Source: Bdellovibrionales bacterium (GTDB lineage Bacteria; Bdellovibrionota; UBA1018; CAIMNF01). Taken from it: a stretch of DNA of 35,552 bases. Positions 23,023 through 30,871 of this stretch are shown here, piece after piece. The notes beneath the pieces were generated by a model. It saw nothing but the letters and a program-made list of their open reading frames with translations, was not told the DNA's origin and searched no databases. The translations under genes were made by a program, and so were the position numbers. The stretch lies in contig CANHQK010000021.1 in NCBI GenBank assembly GCA_947462765.1, positions 1 to 35,552 on the forward strand, given 5' to 3'. Within the stretch, counting starts at the first letter, position 1; each line of letters starts with the position of its first letter.

Positions 23023-24339
23023 TCATTCGAAGAGGAGGGCCTTATCCCTCGCCCGGGTTGAAAGCTTGCGGTGGTCCTCTGGGGATACGAAGATCCTCGA
23101 GATCGAGCGGCTGTTCGGATATTGGGTGAACAGGGTCGTGCACTTTTGAATCGGGATGAAGCTCGGTGCCGAATAAAGGTTGTCGTAACAGACGAAAATC
23201 GGATGATCGGACTTGCCGAAATACTTCGACAGGATTCCGGTCGAAGTGCTTTCGATGAAAGAGAGGTTCTTCGATTCGAGTTCCTGCCGGACTTTTTTCA
23301 GAATCCGTTCTTGCTGTTCCCGCGCGTTCGCGGTCGAGGGAATCCCGCTGTGTGTTTCTACCAGCATCTTATAGGGCTGTTTCTCGGTGATCCGTTTTGC
23401 CCAATGATTCCCCGAGCGGGAAAGGTGTGCGTAGAGGTGGGCATCCGTGCAACGGGCATAGGCTTCGATATCGGCCGGTAGCTTGTAGTCACACTCAGGG
23501 TCGTTCAGATAATTCGCAAGCATCTCATCGTAAACCACGGTTTTATGGTGGAGATACACCTGCATGAACATGTTGAAGCGCGCGAGCAGGAAGTCCTCGA
23601 AGGCATAGAGTGCCCGATGGCGGATGGCCAGATAGAGCTTCCCGTCATGGTGGTGGGCGCAAAGGTTTCTGAGAATCCACGAGTGATCGAACACGCCGTA
23701 GTTCACGCCACTGTAAAAGCTGTCCCGCCGGAGATAGTCCATGCGGTCGGCATCGAGTTCGCTTGAAATCAGTTGATGGAGGATCGGCTTAAAATCGATC
23801 AGTTCGCCATCGAAGGTTTCATGGAAAAAGCCGTCCTCGACCCCGATTTCCGATTCAATGAGTGAGGCGATGTGGATCGGGCTGAAGCCGTGGACCTTGC
23901 CTGCTTTTTCGAGAACCGGGGTCAACGGGGAATCGAGGATGATCTTGAGGGTGTAGTCCTCATGGGTGGCTTTTCGACGGGAGTTTTTAGAGGCGTCGAG
24001 CTTCGAGACCTCGGGCATGGCGAACTCGGTCGTATGAGAGAGTGGGCCGTGGCCGACATCATGAAGGAGTGCTGCGAGTCGGACCACGGCACGGTAACGC
24101 TTCCAGGTTTCGGGAAAGCGACGTTTGAGTCCGTCAAAAATGGCTTCGAATGACTCGGTGGCGGTGTGGAGTGCGCCCACGCTGTGAATGAACCGGTTGT
24201 GGGTGGCGCCGGGGTAAGAGTGCTCGGCGAATCCGGTCTGGCGGATCTGGCGCAGCCTCTGGAACAGAAAGGACTCGAGTACAGGGAGCTCGTGCGGCTC
24301 GATCAGGATCACACCATGGATCACATCCCGAATGTCCAT
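23023..24339 (-). CDS. HD-superfamily phosphohydrolase (SAMHD1/dGTPase-like)
   Basis: 438 aa from the ATG at 24339. HD motifs: MDIRDVIHGVILIEPHELPV at the start, FLFQRLRQIRQTG, HNRFIHSVGALHTA (first metal His), LLHDVGHGPLSHTTEF (HD pair and third His), and SELDADRMDYLRRDSFYSG (final Asp). This is the layout of the YwfO/SAMHD1-like branch, which includes deoxynucleotide triphosphohydrolases; nucleotide hydrolysis is likely, with specificity unknown. The start is chosen because ACAGGGAG lies 7 bp upstream and the family begins with an 'IRDPIHG' motif near residue 3. An ATG eight codons earlier (24363), 3 bp after the histone-like stop, is possible. It is probably the last gene of a tadG/histone-like/HD unit. 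Confidence 0.85.
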   Translation of the reverse strand: MDIRDVIHGVILIEPHELPVLESFLFQRLRQIRQTGFAEHSYPGATHNRFIHSVGALHTATESFEAIFDGLKRRFPETWKRYRAVVRLAALLHDVGHGPLSHTTEFAMPEVSKLDASKNSRRKATHEDYTLKIILDSPLTPVLEKAGKVHGFSPIHIASLIESEIGVEDGFFHETFDGELIDFKPILHQLISSELDADRMDYLRRDSFYSGVNYGVFDHSWILRNLCAHHHDGKLYLAIRHRALYAFEDFLLARFNMFMQVYLHHKTVVYDEMLANYLNDPECDYKLPADIEAYARCTDAHLYAHLSRSGNHWAKRITEKQPYKMLVETHSGIPSTANAREQQERILKKVRQELESKNLSFIESTSTGILSKYFGKSDHPIFVCYDNLYSAPSFIPIQKCTTLFTQYPNSRSISRIFVSPEDHRKLSTRARDKALLFE

Positions 24340-24366
24340 CGCACGGCTCCCTGTCTCGTTCATGAA

Positions 24367-25047
24367 TCAGTCTTCGTCTTCGTCGTTGAAGTCTTCAGAA
24401 TCATCGAGGTCGAACTCTTCTTCCTCTTCATCCTCGAGTTCCTCGTCTTCGTCACCGAAGTCATCTTCTTCGTCTTCGAGATCCTCGTCCATTTCGGACT
24501 CATCTTCTTCCTCGTCATCGAAACTGCGAGAAAAATAATCGTCCTCGTCCATTTCCTCTTCTTCGTCCATCTCCCGGAGAGATTCTTCGTCGTCGATCAG
24601 AGTCTCTTCCATGCCGGAGTCTTCGTCATCGCCGAAGGAGTGTTCCTCGCCTTCGGATTCTTCCATGGCGTGGCTCAAGGTTGCACCTGCGGCAGCGGCG
24701 GCAGCAGTAGCGGCGAGAGCGGTGGCCAGGCTGGTTTTTTGCTCGGTCACTTTAGGAGCGGCGGCCGCTTTTGGAGCGGCTTTTTTAGGAGCGGCCTTCT
24801 TGGCGACCGACTTTGCAGGGGCCGCTTTTTTGGCAGCGACTTTTTTAGCCGGAGCTTTCTTCGCGGTCGTTTTCTTGGCAACGACCTTTTTGGCGGACGC
24901 TTTTTTGGCCGGAGCGACTTTAGCGGCGGCTTTTTTCTTTGCCGGAGCTTTCTTCGCTGCTTTCTTCTTGGCCGGGGCTTTTTTAGCAGCCGTTTTTTTC
25001 GGAGCTGCTTTTTTTGCGGATTTCTTTGTGGTTTTTTTCTTTGCCAT
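24367..25047 (-). CDS. histone H1-like protein with a basic N-half and strongly acidic C-half
   Basis: 226 aa. Residues 1 to about 104 are built almost only of Lys, Ala and Pro ([19 protein letters not shown]), like eukaryotic H1 tails and bacterial HctB/AlgP-type DNA-binding proteins. A hydrophobic Ala-rich stretch ([19 protein letters not shown]) separates this from residues 127-226, which are mostly Asp, Glu and Ser ([20 protein letters not shown]). The protein is thus a charge-separated polyampholyte. The basic half probably binds DNA; the acidic half could mask it or bind a basic partner. The start at 25047 is supported by AAGGAGA five bases upstream. Long ORFs on the opposite strand are by-products of the AAG/GAA/GCC-rich sequence. 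It lies 64 bp after the tadG-like gene, probably in one unit. Confidence 0.85.
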   Translation of the reverse strand: MAKKKTTKKSAKKAAPKKTAAKKAPAKKKAAKKAPAKKKAAAKVAPAKKASAKKVVAKKTTAKKAPAKKVAAKKAAPAKSVAKKAAPKKAAPKAAAAPKVTEQKTSLATALAATAAAAAAGATLSHAMEESEGEEHSFGDDEDSGMEETLIDDEESLREMDEEEEMDEDDYFSRSFDDEEEDESEMDEDLEDEEDDFGDEDEELEDEEEEEFDLDDSEDFNDEDED

Positions 25048-25111
25048 GGTGTTCTCCTTCATGGTGAAGGTGCCAAAGGGGGTCCGAATTGGCAAGTCTG
25101 AAGCACTCTAA

Positions 25112-27205
25112 TCAATGAGACATTTTTTCCACGTCCTCGTCGTCGGCTGAGAGGCCTTGTCGCATCAGGTCACGGAAGGAAACCAGTTTGACCGAGTAGC
25201 CGAATCGAGGAGTGAAGCGCACATCATAGGCGCTCACCTTGTGGTGATCCGGGCTCCAGGAGGTTCTGACTTCCTTTGAAGTGATGGAGAGGTAGGGCTT
25301 GGACTGGAGGGGGGGTTGAATAGGAAGCTCCAGGGCTGCAAAGGTCTCGGTTTCTCCGTGCTCGCTCGCGCTCCCCCCGCTAGAGAGGGCGCTTCCCCCG
25401 ATGTAGTTGGTGAGCGAAGTTTTGAGCTTGTCACGCAGGCTCGAAAGGTCCAGGCCGATCGGATCGGTACTGACCGAAACGCTCGGGAAGATGGATTGGA
25501 GGAATTGGTCCACTTTCTGGGCTACTGAGGCGCCGCCTTGCGGAAAGACGGGGGCGTAAAAGCGGTAAACCTGAGGCTTGCCCGTGACTGACTTGGGATC
25601 CGAGAAGGGAATGAATTCGAAGTCCATCGGGTTCGAGCCACCATCGGCGCTGGGAGCTGGCGGGATGATGTTGAAGAGCCCCACTTCGGTCGGATTGGGA
25701 GCCAGGGCGTGACGCTGCGCGTCCAGGATGGCCGAAATGCTGGGCGAGGTGCCTCCCGCCAAGGTGTGCATGTCCCTGATGAATTTCATGCTGAAGAAGC
25801 TGATGCCGTTTCCGAGTGAGAGGTTCGGGCTCTTGCAATCGGATGAACAAAAGACTGTATTGTTGACGGCTGGCAGGTCTGATTTGGTTACAACAAAGTC
25901 GGCGGCCGAGAGATTTTTGGGTCCGATCCTGCTCCCGAAAGGTTTGGCTGCGGCCATCGCATCGAGTTCGAGCTCCCCCGAACCTTGCATGAACAGGAGT
26001 CCCCTCGGTTTCACGAAGGTCCTGAGTCGTACGGCATAGAAAACATTCTTACCCCCGCCCGAAGAAAGCTTCACTCCGACCGGAGCATCGTTGGCGTTGA
26101 TTTTGTAGATGAAGGAGTCGCAGGCGGTTGGATTACTGCTGGAAATTGAACTTCCCGCTGGTTTCGGGATCATGGCTTGTACAAAAACCTTGAAGGATGC
26201 CTTGACCTCCTCGAGTTCCAGCATTTTGGCAGGTTGGAGTTCTTCGAGGCGTGTTTTCTCGGCATCGAAGACCGAACTGTTCAAATTTCCAAGAGCCGAC
26301 CGGTAAGCCAGAATGGTCCGCTCGTGGGCGTCAGTCCCCTGGGCGTTCTCGAGGGCCTTCATTCCATCCCAATCGATATTCGCCGGTTTTTCGTTGATGA
26401 AGTCTTTCAGTGTCTCGATCCTCATCAGATTGATCACGTTTCTCGGAAATAGCCCCAAGCCTTGAATCAAGTTTTTGATCTGATCCTTGATCTTGGCTCT
26501 TTCGGTATTGGTCAGCGTGCTTGCGGTGACGGACTGGAGCATTTGATCGATGCTCGAATCATCGAGATCCCCCCTGAAAAGCCAGGCGAGCGCCGCGAAA
26601 ACATTCACTCCGGATCGCCCCGAACAGATGTCGTTCGCAATGCCTGAAATGCTGGTCACGGAGTTCAAGTAGGCTTGGGTGATCGAGTTGAGGGAGGCGA
26701 GGACACCTCCCACGGCATTCTGAACGTCGTAGGCGGTATTCCGGTAGTTCACGGCCAGGCAGCTGTCCGAGCTCATTTCTGTCGCAGCCGAAATCGGCAG
26801 GCAAACCACCGGGACTTTCAGGGGAAGGACTGTCGCAGTCGAACCGAGCGAGTAGTCGAGCTTCTTGAAGTCGTAATCTGCCGTGTCAGCACCGGCTCCG
26901 GGAAATTGCGCGTTTCCCATGCTGCTCACAAATGCGTAACGGAACACGAATTTCTTGAACTGCCGTCTCATGTCGTAATTCAAGTACGAGATTGCGTTCA
27001 GTTGGCGCGCCTGGGCGGCTGCGCCTGCGTATGCTGCGGCATCCGCGGCGGTTTGCACGCTGATCTTGGCATTGATCAGAAGCCCCGTGTTCACAGCGAA
27101 CATGAAGAACATCAGGAAGCTCGAAACCATGATTGCGAGCAGGATCGCGGCCTGTCCGTCTCGACTGGATTTGTCATTTAATTGGCGAGGACCAGGCGAT
27201 TGCAT
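25112..27205 (-). CDS. TadG-like Flp-pilus-associated protein
   Basis: 697 aa from the ATG at 27205. Near the N-terminus RDGQAAILLAIMVSSFLMFF leads into one membrane helix and then INAKISVQTAADAAAYAGAA, the signature of the TadE/TadG-like group. Such pilin-like or VWA-containing proteins are secreted through Tad systems and anchor Flp pili or the assembly platform. No VWA MIDAS motif is apparent in the rest, which is Ser/Ala/Leu-rich with no recognised domain. No minor pilins, TadB/C or RcpA are in the window, though a Tad ATPase gene lies about 5 kb away. An in-frame GTG six bases upstream (27211) is possible, but the ATG fits the promoter, whose -10 ends 6 bp before it. The histone-like and HD genes follow. 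Confidence 0.8.
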   Translation of the reverse strand: MQSPGPRQLNDKSSRDGQAAILLAIMVSSFLMFFMFAVNTGLLINAKISVQTAADAAAYAGAAAQARQLNAISYLNYDMRRQFKKFVFRYAFVSSMGNAQFPGAGADTADYDFKKLDYSLGSTATVLPLKVPVVCLPISAATEMSSDSCLAVNYRNTAYDVQNAVGGVLASLNSITQAYLNSVTSISGIANDICSGRSGVNVFAALAWLFRGDLDDSSIDQMLQSVTASTLTNTERAKIKDQIKNLIQGLGLFPRNVINLMRIETLKDFINEKPANIDWDGMKALENAQGTDAHERTILAYRSALGNLNSSVFDAEKTRLEELQPAKMLELEEVKASFKVFVQAMIPKPAGSSISSSNPTACDSFIYKINANDAPVGVKLSSGGGKNVFYAVRLRTFVKPRGLLFMQGSGELELDAMAAAKPFGSRIGPKNLSAADFVVTKSDLPAVNNTVFCSSDCKSPNLSLGNGISFFSMKFIRDMHTLAGGTSPSISAILDAQRHALAPNPTEVGLFNIIPPAPSADGGSNPMDFEFIPFSDPKSVTGKPQVYRFYAPVFPQGGASVAQKVDQFLQSIFPSVSVSTDPIGLDLSSLRDKLKTSLTNYIGGSALSSGGSASEHGETETFAALELPIQPPLQSKPYLSITSKEVRTSWSPDHHKVSAYDVRFTPRFGYSVKLVSFRDLMRQGLSADDEDVEKMSH

Positions 27206-27211
27206 GGGCAC

Positions 27212-27240
27212 AGGCTAACCCTTTGGAGTTCCAAAATCAA
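27212..27240 (-). promoter_or_regulatory. sigma70-type promoter of the tadG-like unit
   Basis: On the minus strand TTGATT (27240-27235), a 17-bp spacer and TAGCCT (27217-27212) are followed after 6 bp by the ATG at 27205. No Shine-Dalgarno sequence is present, so a leaderless transcript is predicted. Confidence 0.6.
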
Positions 27241-27241
27241 T

Positions 27242-27270
27242 TCGACGGAAAGCCCGGGCTCGGATAAACA
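27242..27270 (+). promoter_or_regulatory. sigma70-type promoter of the BMP/nucleoside ABC operon
   Basis: TCGACG (27242-27247), a 17-bp spacer and TAAACA (27265-27270) are followed after 6 bp by the ATG at 27277. The -35 lies 1 bp from the opposing -35 (27235-27240), so both polymerases would bind back to back. No Shine-Dalgarno sequence precedes the ATG (CATAAAGT). Confidence 0.5.
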
Positions 27271-27276
27271 TAAAGT

Positions 27277-28278
27277 ATGAGAAACATTCTGCGCCCCCTA
27301 GGTTTCGTGCTGCTCTCGGCCCTGGCTGTTCTGTCTGTTCCGGCCGCTTCCGCGCAGATCCGGGTCGGTCTGGTCCTCGAGCGCTCCGGCAAGGACGACA
27401 AGTCGTTCAACGCTTCGGCCTACCAGGGGCTCAAACGTGCCGAGAAAGAACTCGGTGTGATGACCAAGACCGTCGAGGCTCCGGACAATGCCGCTTATGA
27501 GTCCCTTCAGCGGGCCTTTGCCGAGAAAAAGTTCGATCTGATCATTGCGGTTGGCTTCCACCAACTCGAGTCAGTCAAGAAGAATGCGGCAAGATTCCCG
27601 GGCCAGAAGTTCCTCCTGGTCGATGAAGATGCCAAAGCTCCGAATGTCCGCTCGGTCATGTTCGAGGAGCACGAGGGAAGTTACCTGGTAGGGGCTCTGG
27701 CAGCCTTGCATGCTCCGGGAGGCAAAGTCGGCTTCATCGGCGGAATGGACGTACCGTTGATCCGCCGTTTCGAAACAGGCTACGCGGCCGGCGCGAAAAA
27801 GATCAACCCCAAGATGCAAGTGCTCTCGAACTACCTCGGTGTCACTGGGGAAGCCTGGAACAATCCGCCCAAGGCCAAGGAGCTGGCTCTCGATCAGTTC
27901 AATCGCGGAGCCGAGGTGATTTTCGTGGCTGCCGGGAACTCAGGAGTGGGCGTGTTCGATGCCGCTGCCGAAAGAAAGAAGCTCGCAATCGGGGTGGACT
28001 CGAATCAGAACTGGCTCAAGCCCGGGTTCATTCTGACCAGTATGCTGAAGCGGGTGGATGAGGCGGTCTTTGATTCCGTGAAGCTCTACAAAGAGGGGAA
28101 ATTCAGCACCGGACTGATCCGTTACGGAGTGAAGTCCAAAGGTGTGGATTACTCGCTCGACGAGCACAATGCAAGATTGGTATCCGAGACCGACAAAAAG
28201 CAGTTGGAACAGCTTCGTACGGAGATCGTGAAGGGAAAGATCAAGGTTCCGGACTATTACCTGATCCAGAAAAAGTGA
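27277..28278 (+). CDS. BMP-family substrate-binding protein of a nucleoside-type ABC transporter
   Basis: 333 aa. The signal peptide ends PAASAQ, so it is a free periplasmic protein and not a lipoprotein as in Gram-positive or spirochaete relatives. IRVGLVLERSGKDDKSFNAS opens the BMP fold (the family's 'G.v.DkSFN.sa..G'), followed by FDLIIAVGFHQLESV, KVGFIGGMDVPLIRRFETGY, AEVIFVAAGNSGVGVFDAA, and AIGVDSNQN. BMP proteins bind purine nucleosides for uptake. It heads a five-gene operon: its stop overlaps the ATPase start (TGATG), with two permeases and a lipoprotein after that. The gene order SBP-ATPase-permease-permease matches known nucleoside uptake operons. Confidence 0.92.
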   Translation: MRNILRPLGFVLLSALAVLSVPAASAQIRVGLVLERSGKDDKSFNASAYQGLKRAEKELGVMTKTVEAPDNAAYESLQRAFAEKKFDLIIAVGFHQLESVKKNAARFPGQKFLLVDEDAKAPNVRSVMFEEHEGSYLVGALAALHAPGGKVGFIGGMDVPLIRRFETGYAAGAKKINPKMQVLSNYLGVTGEAWNNPPKAKELALDQFNRGAEVIFVAAGNSGVGVFDAAAERKKLAIGVDSNQNWLKPGFILTSMLKRVDEAVFDSVKLYKEGKFSTGLIRYGVKSKGVDYSLDEHNARLVSETDKKQLEQLRTEIVKGKIKVPDYYLIQKK

Positions 28279-29801
28279 TGAACGCGATCGAGTTCCGGAA
28301 GATCACCAAGCGTTTCGGAGGGTTCACTGCGAACCGGGATCTTTCTTTCTCGGTGAAGAAGGGATCGATCCATGGATTGATCGGTGAGAACGGTGCGGGT
28401 AAGTCCACCGCGATGAAAGTGCTTTTCGGGATCCACCCTGCAGACTCGGGCGAGATCCTGATCGAAGATCGGCCTGCACGCATCACGAATCCGGTGCATG
28501 CGATGAAGACCGGGATCGGCATGGTTCATCAGCACTTCATGCTGGCGGGTCCTGAAACCGTACTCGACAATATCATTCTCGGACACGAGCCCGGGCGGGT
28601 GTTCGTCGGGCGCAAACGGGCTGAAGCCGAGCTCCGGTCCATTGCCAAGACCTACGGGCTCGATTTCGATCGTTGGGACCGTCCCGTGTCCGAGCTTTCG
28701 GTCGGGGAGCAACAGCGGGTTGAGATTCTAAAGCTCCTTTACCAGCGTTCGAAAGTGCTTATCCTCGATGAGCCCACCGCTGTGCTCACTCCGCAGGAGG
28801 TCAAGGACCTTTTCGGAAATCTCATCCGTTTGAGAGAGGAAGGGAAGACCATCATTCTCATCTCCCACAAACTGAAAGAAGTTCTCGGATACTGCGATGA
28901 GATTACCGTGATCCGCCGGGGTGAAACCGTTGGAACCCGCAAGGCCTCTGAAACCGATGAGGCTGAGCTCGCACGGATGATGGTGGGTCGGGATGTTTCC
29001 TTCACCTACCAGGGTGAGCGGAAAATGTTCGCAGGTACCGCGGAGATGCGCCCCCTCGTTCGGGTGGAGGGCTTGTCGATCGAAAGCACGACCGAGCCTT
29101 TGCGTGATGTGAGTTTTGAGTTGAAGCCAGGAGAAATTCTCGGGGTCGCAGGTGTCCAGGGGAACGGGCAGTCGACTCTTCTGCGTGCGCTCGCCCATCC
29201 CGCACACCACCGGTCCCGCTGGAGCGGAGGATATCAGTTTAACGGCAAGGATCATTCAGAAAGCGATCCGATCACTCTCCGGAATGACGGGCTCGGACTG
29301 GTCCCGGAGGACCGCCTCTCCGAGGGCTTGTTACTGAATCAGGATATGACCGAGAATTTTCTTCTGGGTCAGCATGAAGATCCGCGTTACTCGAAGAATG
29401 GATTCCTGCTACGAGCCAAAGCACGTGCGGTCACGGAGTCGAAGATCAAAGAGTTTGACATCCGTCCGCCTTACACCACTGTTTGGACCGGCCGGATGAG
29501 CGGCGGGAATCAGCAAAAGCTCGTGATGGCCCGTGCGCTGGATCCGGGGCCCACTGTACTGTACATCGCGCATCCCACACGTGGGGTCGATGTGGGGGCC
29601 ATCGAAAAAATTCATGATGCCATTGTCCGGGAGCGCAATCGCGGTAAAGCGATCTTGCTGTTTTCTTCCGAGCTCGACGAACTCATCGATCTTTGTGATC
29701 GGATGCTGGTCTTTTATAACGGTGGAGTGCGTGCGGAGTTTGCCCGTCCCGAGTTCGACCCTTGGACGATCGGTAGGGTGATGGGTGGAGGCGACCGGTG
29801 A
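28278..29801 (+). CDS. ABC transporter ATP-binding protein, nucleoside/BMP type (double cassette)
   Basis: 507 aa with two tandem ABC domains, as in RbsA/MglA/NupO. The first has Walker A GENGAGKST, signature LSVGEQQRVEI and Walker B VLILDEPTA, with H-loop ISHKLKE. The second has a degenerate Walker A GVQGNGQST (the Lys is Gln), signature MSGGNQQK and a degenerate Walker B VLYIAHPTRG (the catalytic Glu region is AH). Loss in the second cassette is normal in this family, which hydrolyses ATP at one composite site. It energises nucleoside or sugar import through the two permeases encoded next. The start is the ATG overlapping the BMP stop; a GTG one codon earlier is possible. Confidence 0.93.
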   Translation: MNAIEFRKITKRFGGFTANRDLSFSVKKGSIHGLIGENGAGKSTAMKVLFGIHPADSGEILIEDRPARITNPVHAMKTGIGMVHQHFMLAGPETVLDNIILGHEPGRVFVGRKRAEAELRSIAKTYGLDFDRWDRPVSELSVGEQQRVEILKLLYQRSKVLILDEPTAVLTPQEVKDLFGNLIRLREEGKTIILISHKLKEVLGYCDEITVIRRGETVGTRKASETDEAELARMMVGRDVSFTYQGERKMFAGTAEMRPLVRVEGLSIESTTEPLRDVSFELKPGEILGVAGVQGNGQSTLLRALAHPAHHRSRWSGGYQFNGKDHSESDPITLRNDGLGLVPEDRLSEGLLLNQDMTENFLLGQHEDPRYSKNGFLLRAKARAVTESKIKEFDIRPPYTTVWTGRMSGGNQQKLVMARALDPGPTVLYIAHPTRGVDVGAIEKIHDAIVRERNRGKAILLFSSELDELIDLCDRMLVFYNGGVRAEFARPEFDPWTIGRVMGGGDR

Positions 29802-30871
29802 AGAATTCCGATCAATTGAGAATCCCCCAGAGTGTCCGTTCTTTCCTGAGGTCGGTAGTCGGTGCGATTGGTGGACTACTAGCAGGGCTACTCATTTGTC
29901 GTTTTGCCGGAGAATCGCCCGGGAAGGTCCTGACCGTACTCCTCAACAGCAGCTTCGGAAGTGGATACGATTTCGGGATGACGCTGTTCTATATGGCATA
30001 TTTCATTCTCGCGGGGCTCGCGGTGGCCATTCCCTTCAAAGCCGGTTTGTTCAATATCGGGGGAGAGGGGCAGCTCACCATCGGTGCCCTGGCCGCGGCC
30101 TGGGCAGGCGTTGCCGGGGCCGGCATCCAGTCTCCTCTGTTGGCCGTGTTGTTTGCGACCGCGGCCTCTTTCCTTGCAGGCGGAATCTGGGGTGCGATAC
30201 CCGGTTACCTTAAAGCCAAGCGTGGCAGTCATGAGGTGATTACCACGATCATGATGAACTTCATCGCGGCAGGCGTGACATCGTACTTCACCCTTTACGT
30301 GCTGAAAGACCCGGAATCCTCCCAGGCCGAGACAATTCCATTGTCCCCGGTGTTCCAATTGAAGCCCTTCGCTTTTTTCAACGGGGCTCCGATGGGGGAA
30401 TTGATCATCGTACTCATGGTCATGACTCTTCTTCTCCATGTGGTCTTGAGAAATTCGGTTTGGGGATACCGATTGAAGGCAACCGGGGAGAATGAAACCG
30501 CCGGATCGACATTCGGGATCTCGGCCCCGGGCGCCTGGTTCAGTTCCATGTTCGTCGCGGGTGGCATGGCCGGATTGACCGGTTTGGTCGAGGTGTTGGG
30601 CAATGCCCATCGTTTCAAAATCGGGTTCTCCGCCGACTACGGATTTGTTGGCATCGCGGTGGCTTTGGTCGCGCGCGGAAACATTCTCGGGATCCTGCCT
30701 TCCGCATTCCTGTTCGGTGTCCTGCAAAAAGGGGCGGGGAGTCTCGATCTTGAAACTGACAAGGTGACCCGTGACCTCACTTATATCATTCAGGGGCTGA
30801 TCATTCTCGGTGTGGCCTCGGATGGTCTTTGGGAACTCCCTGCCAGATTGTGGAGGAAGCGCAATGCTTGA
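29798..30871 (+). CDS. ABC transporter permease, nucleoside/BMP type (first)
   Basis: 357 aa with about nine or ten hydrophobic segments, matching the BPD_transp_2 (branched-chain/ribose/nucleoside) permease family. Motifs: GLFNIGGEGQLTIGALAAA (the family's 'LFNIGGEGQ'), SHEVITTIMMNFIAAGV, RLKATGENETAGSTFGIS and GFVGIAVALVARGN. The start is GTG at 29798, overlapping the ATPase stop (GTGA), with a GGAGG ribosome-binding site six bases upstream. It pairs with the second permease to form the channel. Its stop lies inside the next gene, an 8-bp overlap. Confidence 0.93.
   Translation: MKNSDQLRIPQSVRSFLRSVVGAIGGLLAGLLICRFAGESPGKVLTVLLNSSFGSGYDFGMTLFYMAYFILAGLAVAIPFKAGLFNIGGEGQLTIGALAAAWAGVAGAGIQSPLLAVLFATAASFLAGGIWGAIPGYLKAKRGSHEVITTIMMNFIAAGVTSYFTLYVLKDPESSQAETIPLSPVFQLKPFAFFNGAPMGELIIVLMVMTLLLHVVLRNSVWGYRLKATGENETAGSTFGISAPGAWFSSMFVAGGMAGLTGLVEVLGNAHRFKIGFSADYGFVGIAVALVARGNILGILPSAFLFGVLQKGAGSLDLETDKVTRDLTYIIQGLIILGVASDGLWELPARLWRKRNA

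Noticed and set aside
24166-25111. Two long plus-strand ORFs opposite the HD/histone-like genes (311 and 166 aa)
   Set aside because: They mirror the Lys/Ala and Asp/Glu codon runs of the histone-like gene, giving Phe/Gly or Ala/Phe low complexity, with no plausible start signal or family.
29040-29600. Possible inactivation of the second ABC cassette of the nucleoside ATPase
   Set aside because: Degenerate Walker A and B in the second half are usual in the RbsA/MglA/NupO family and do not indicate a pseudogene.
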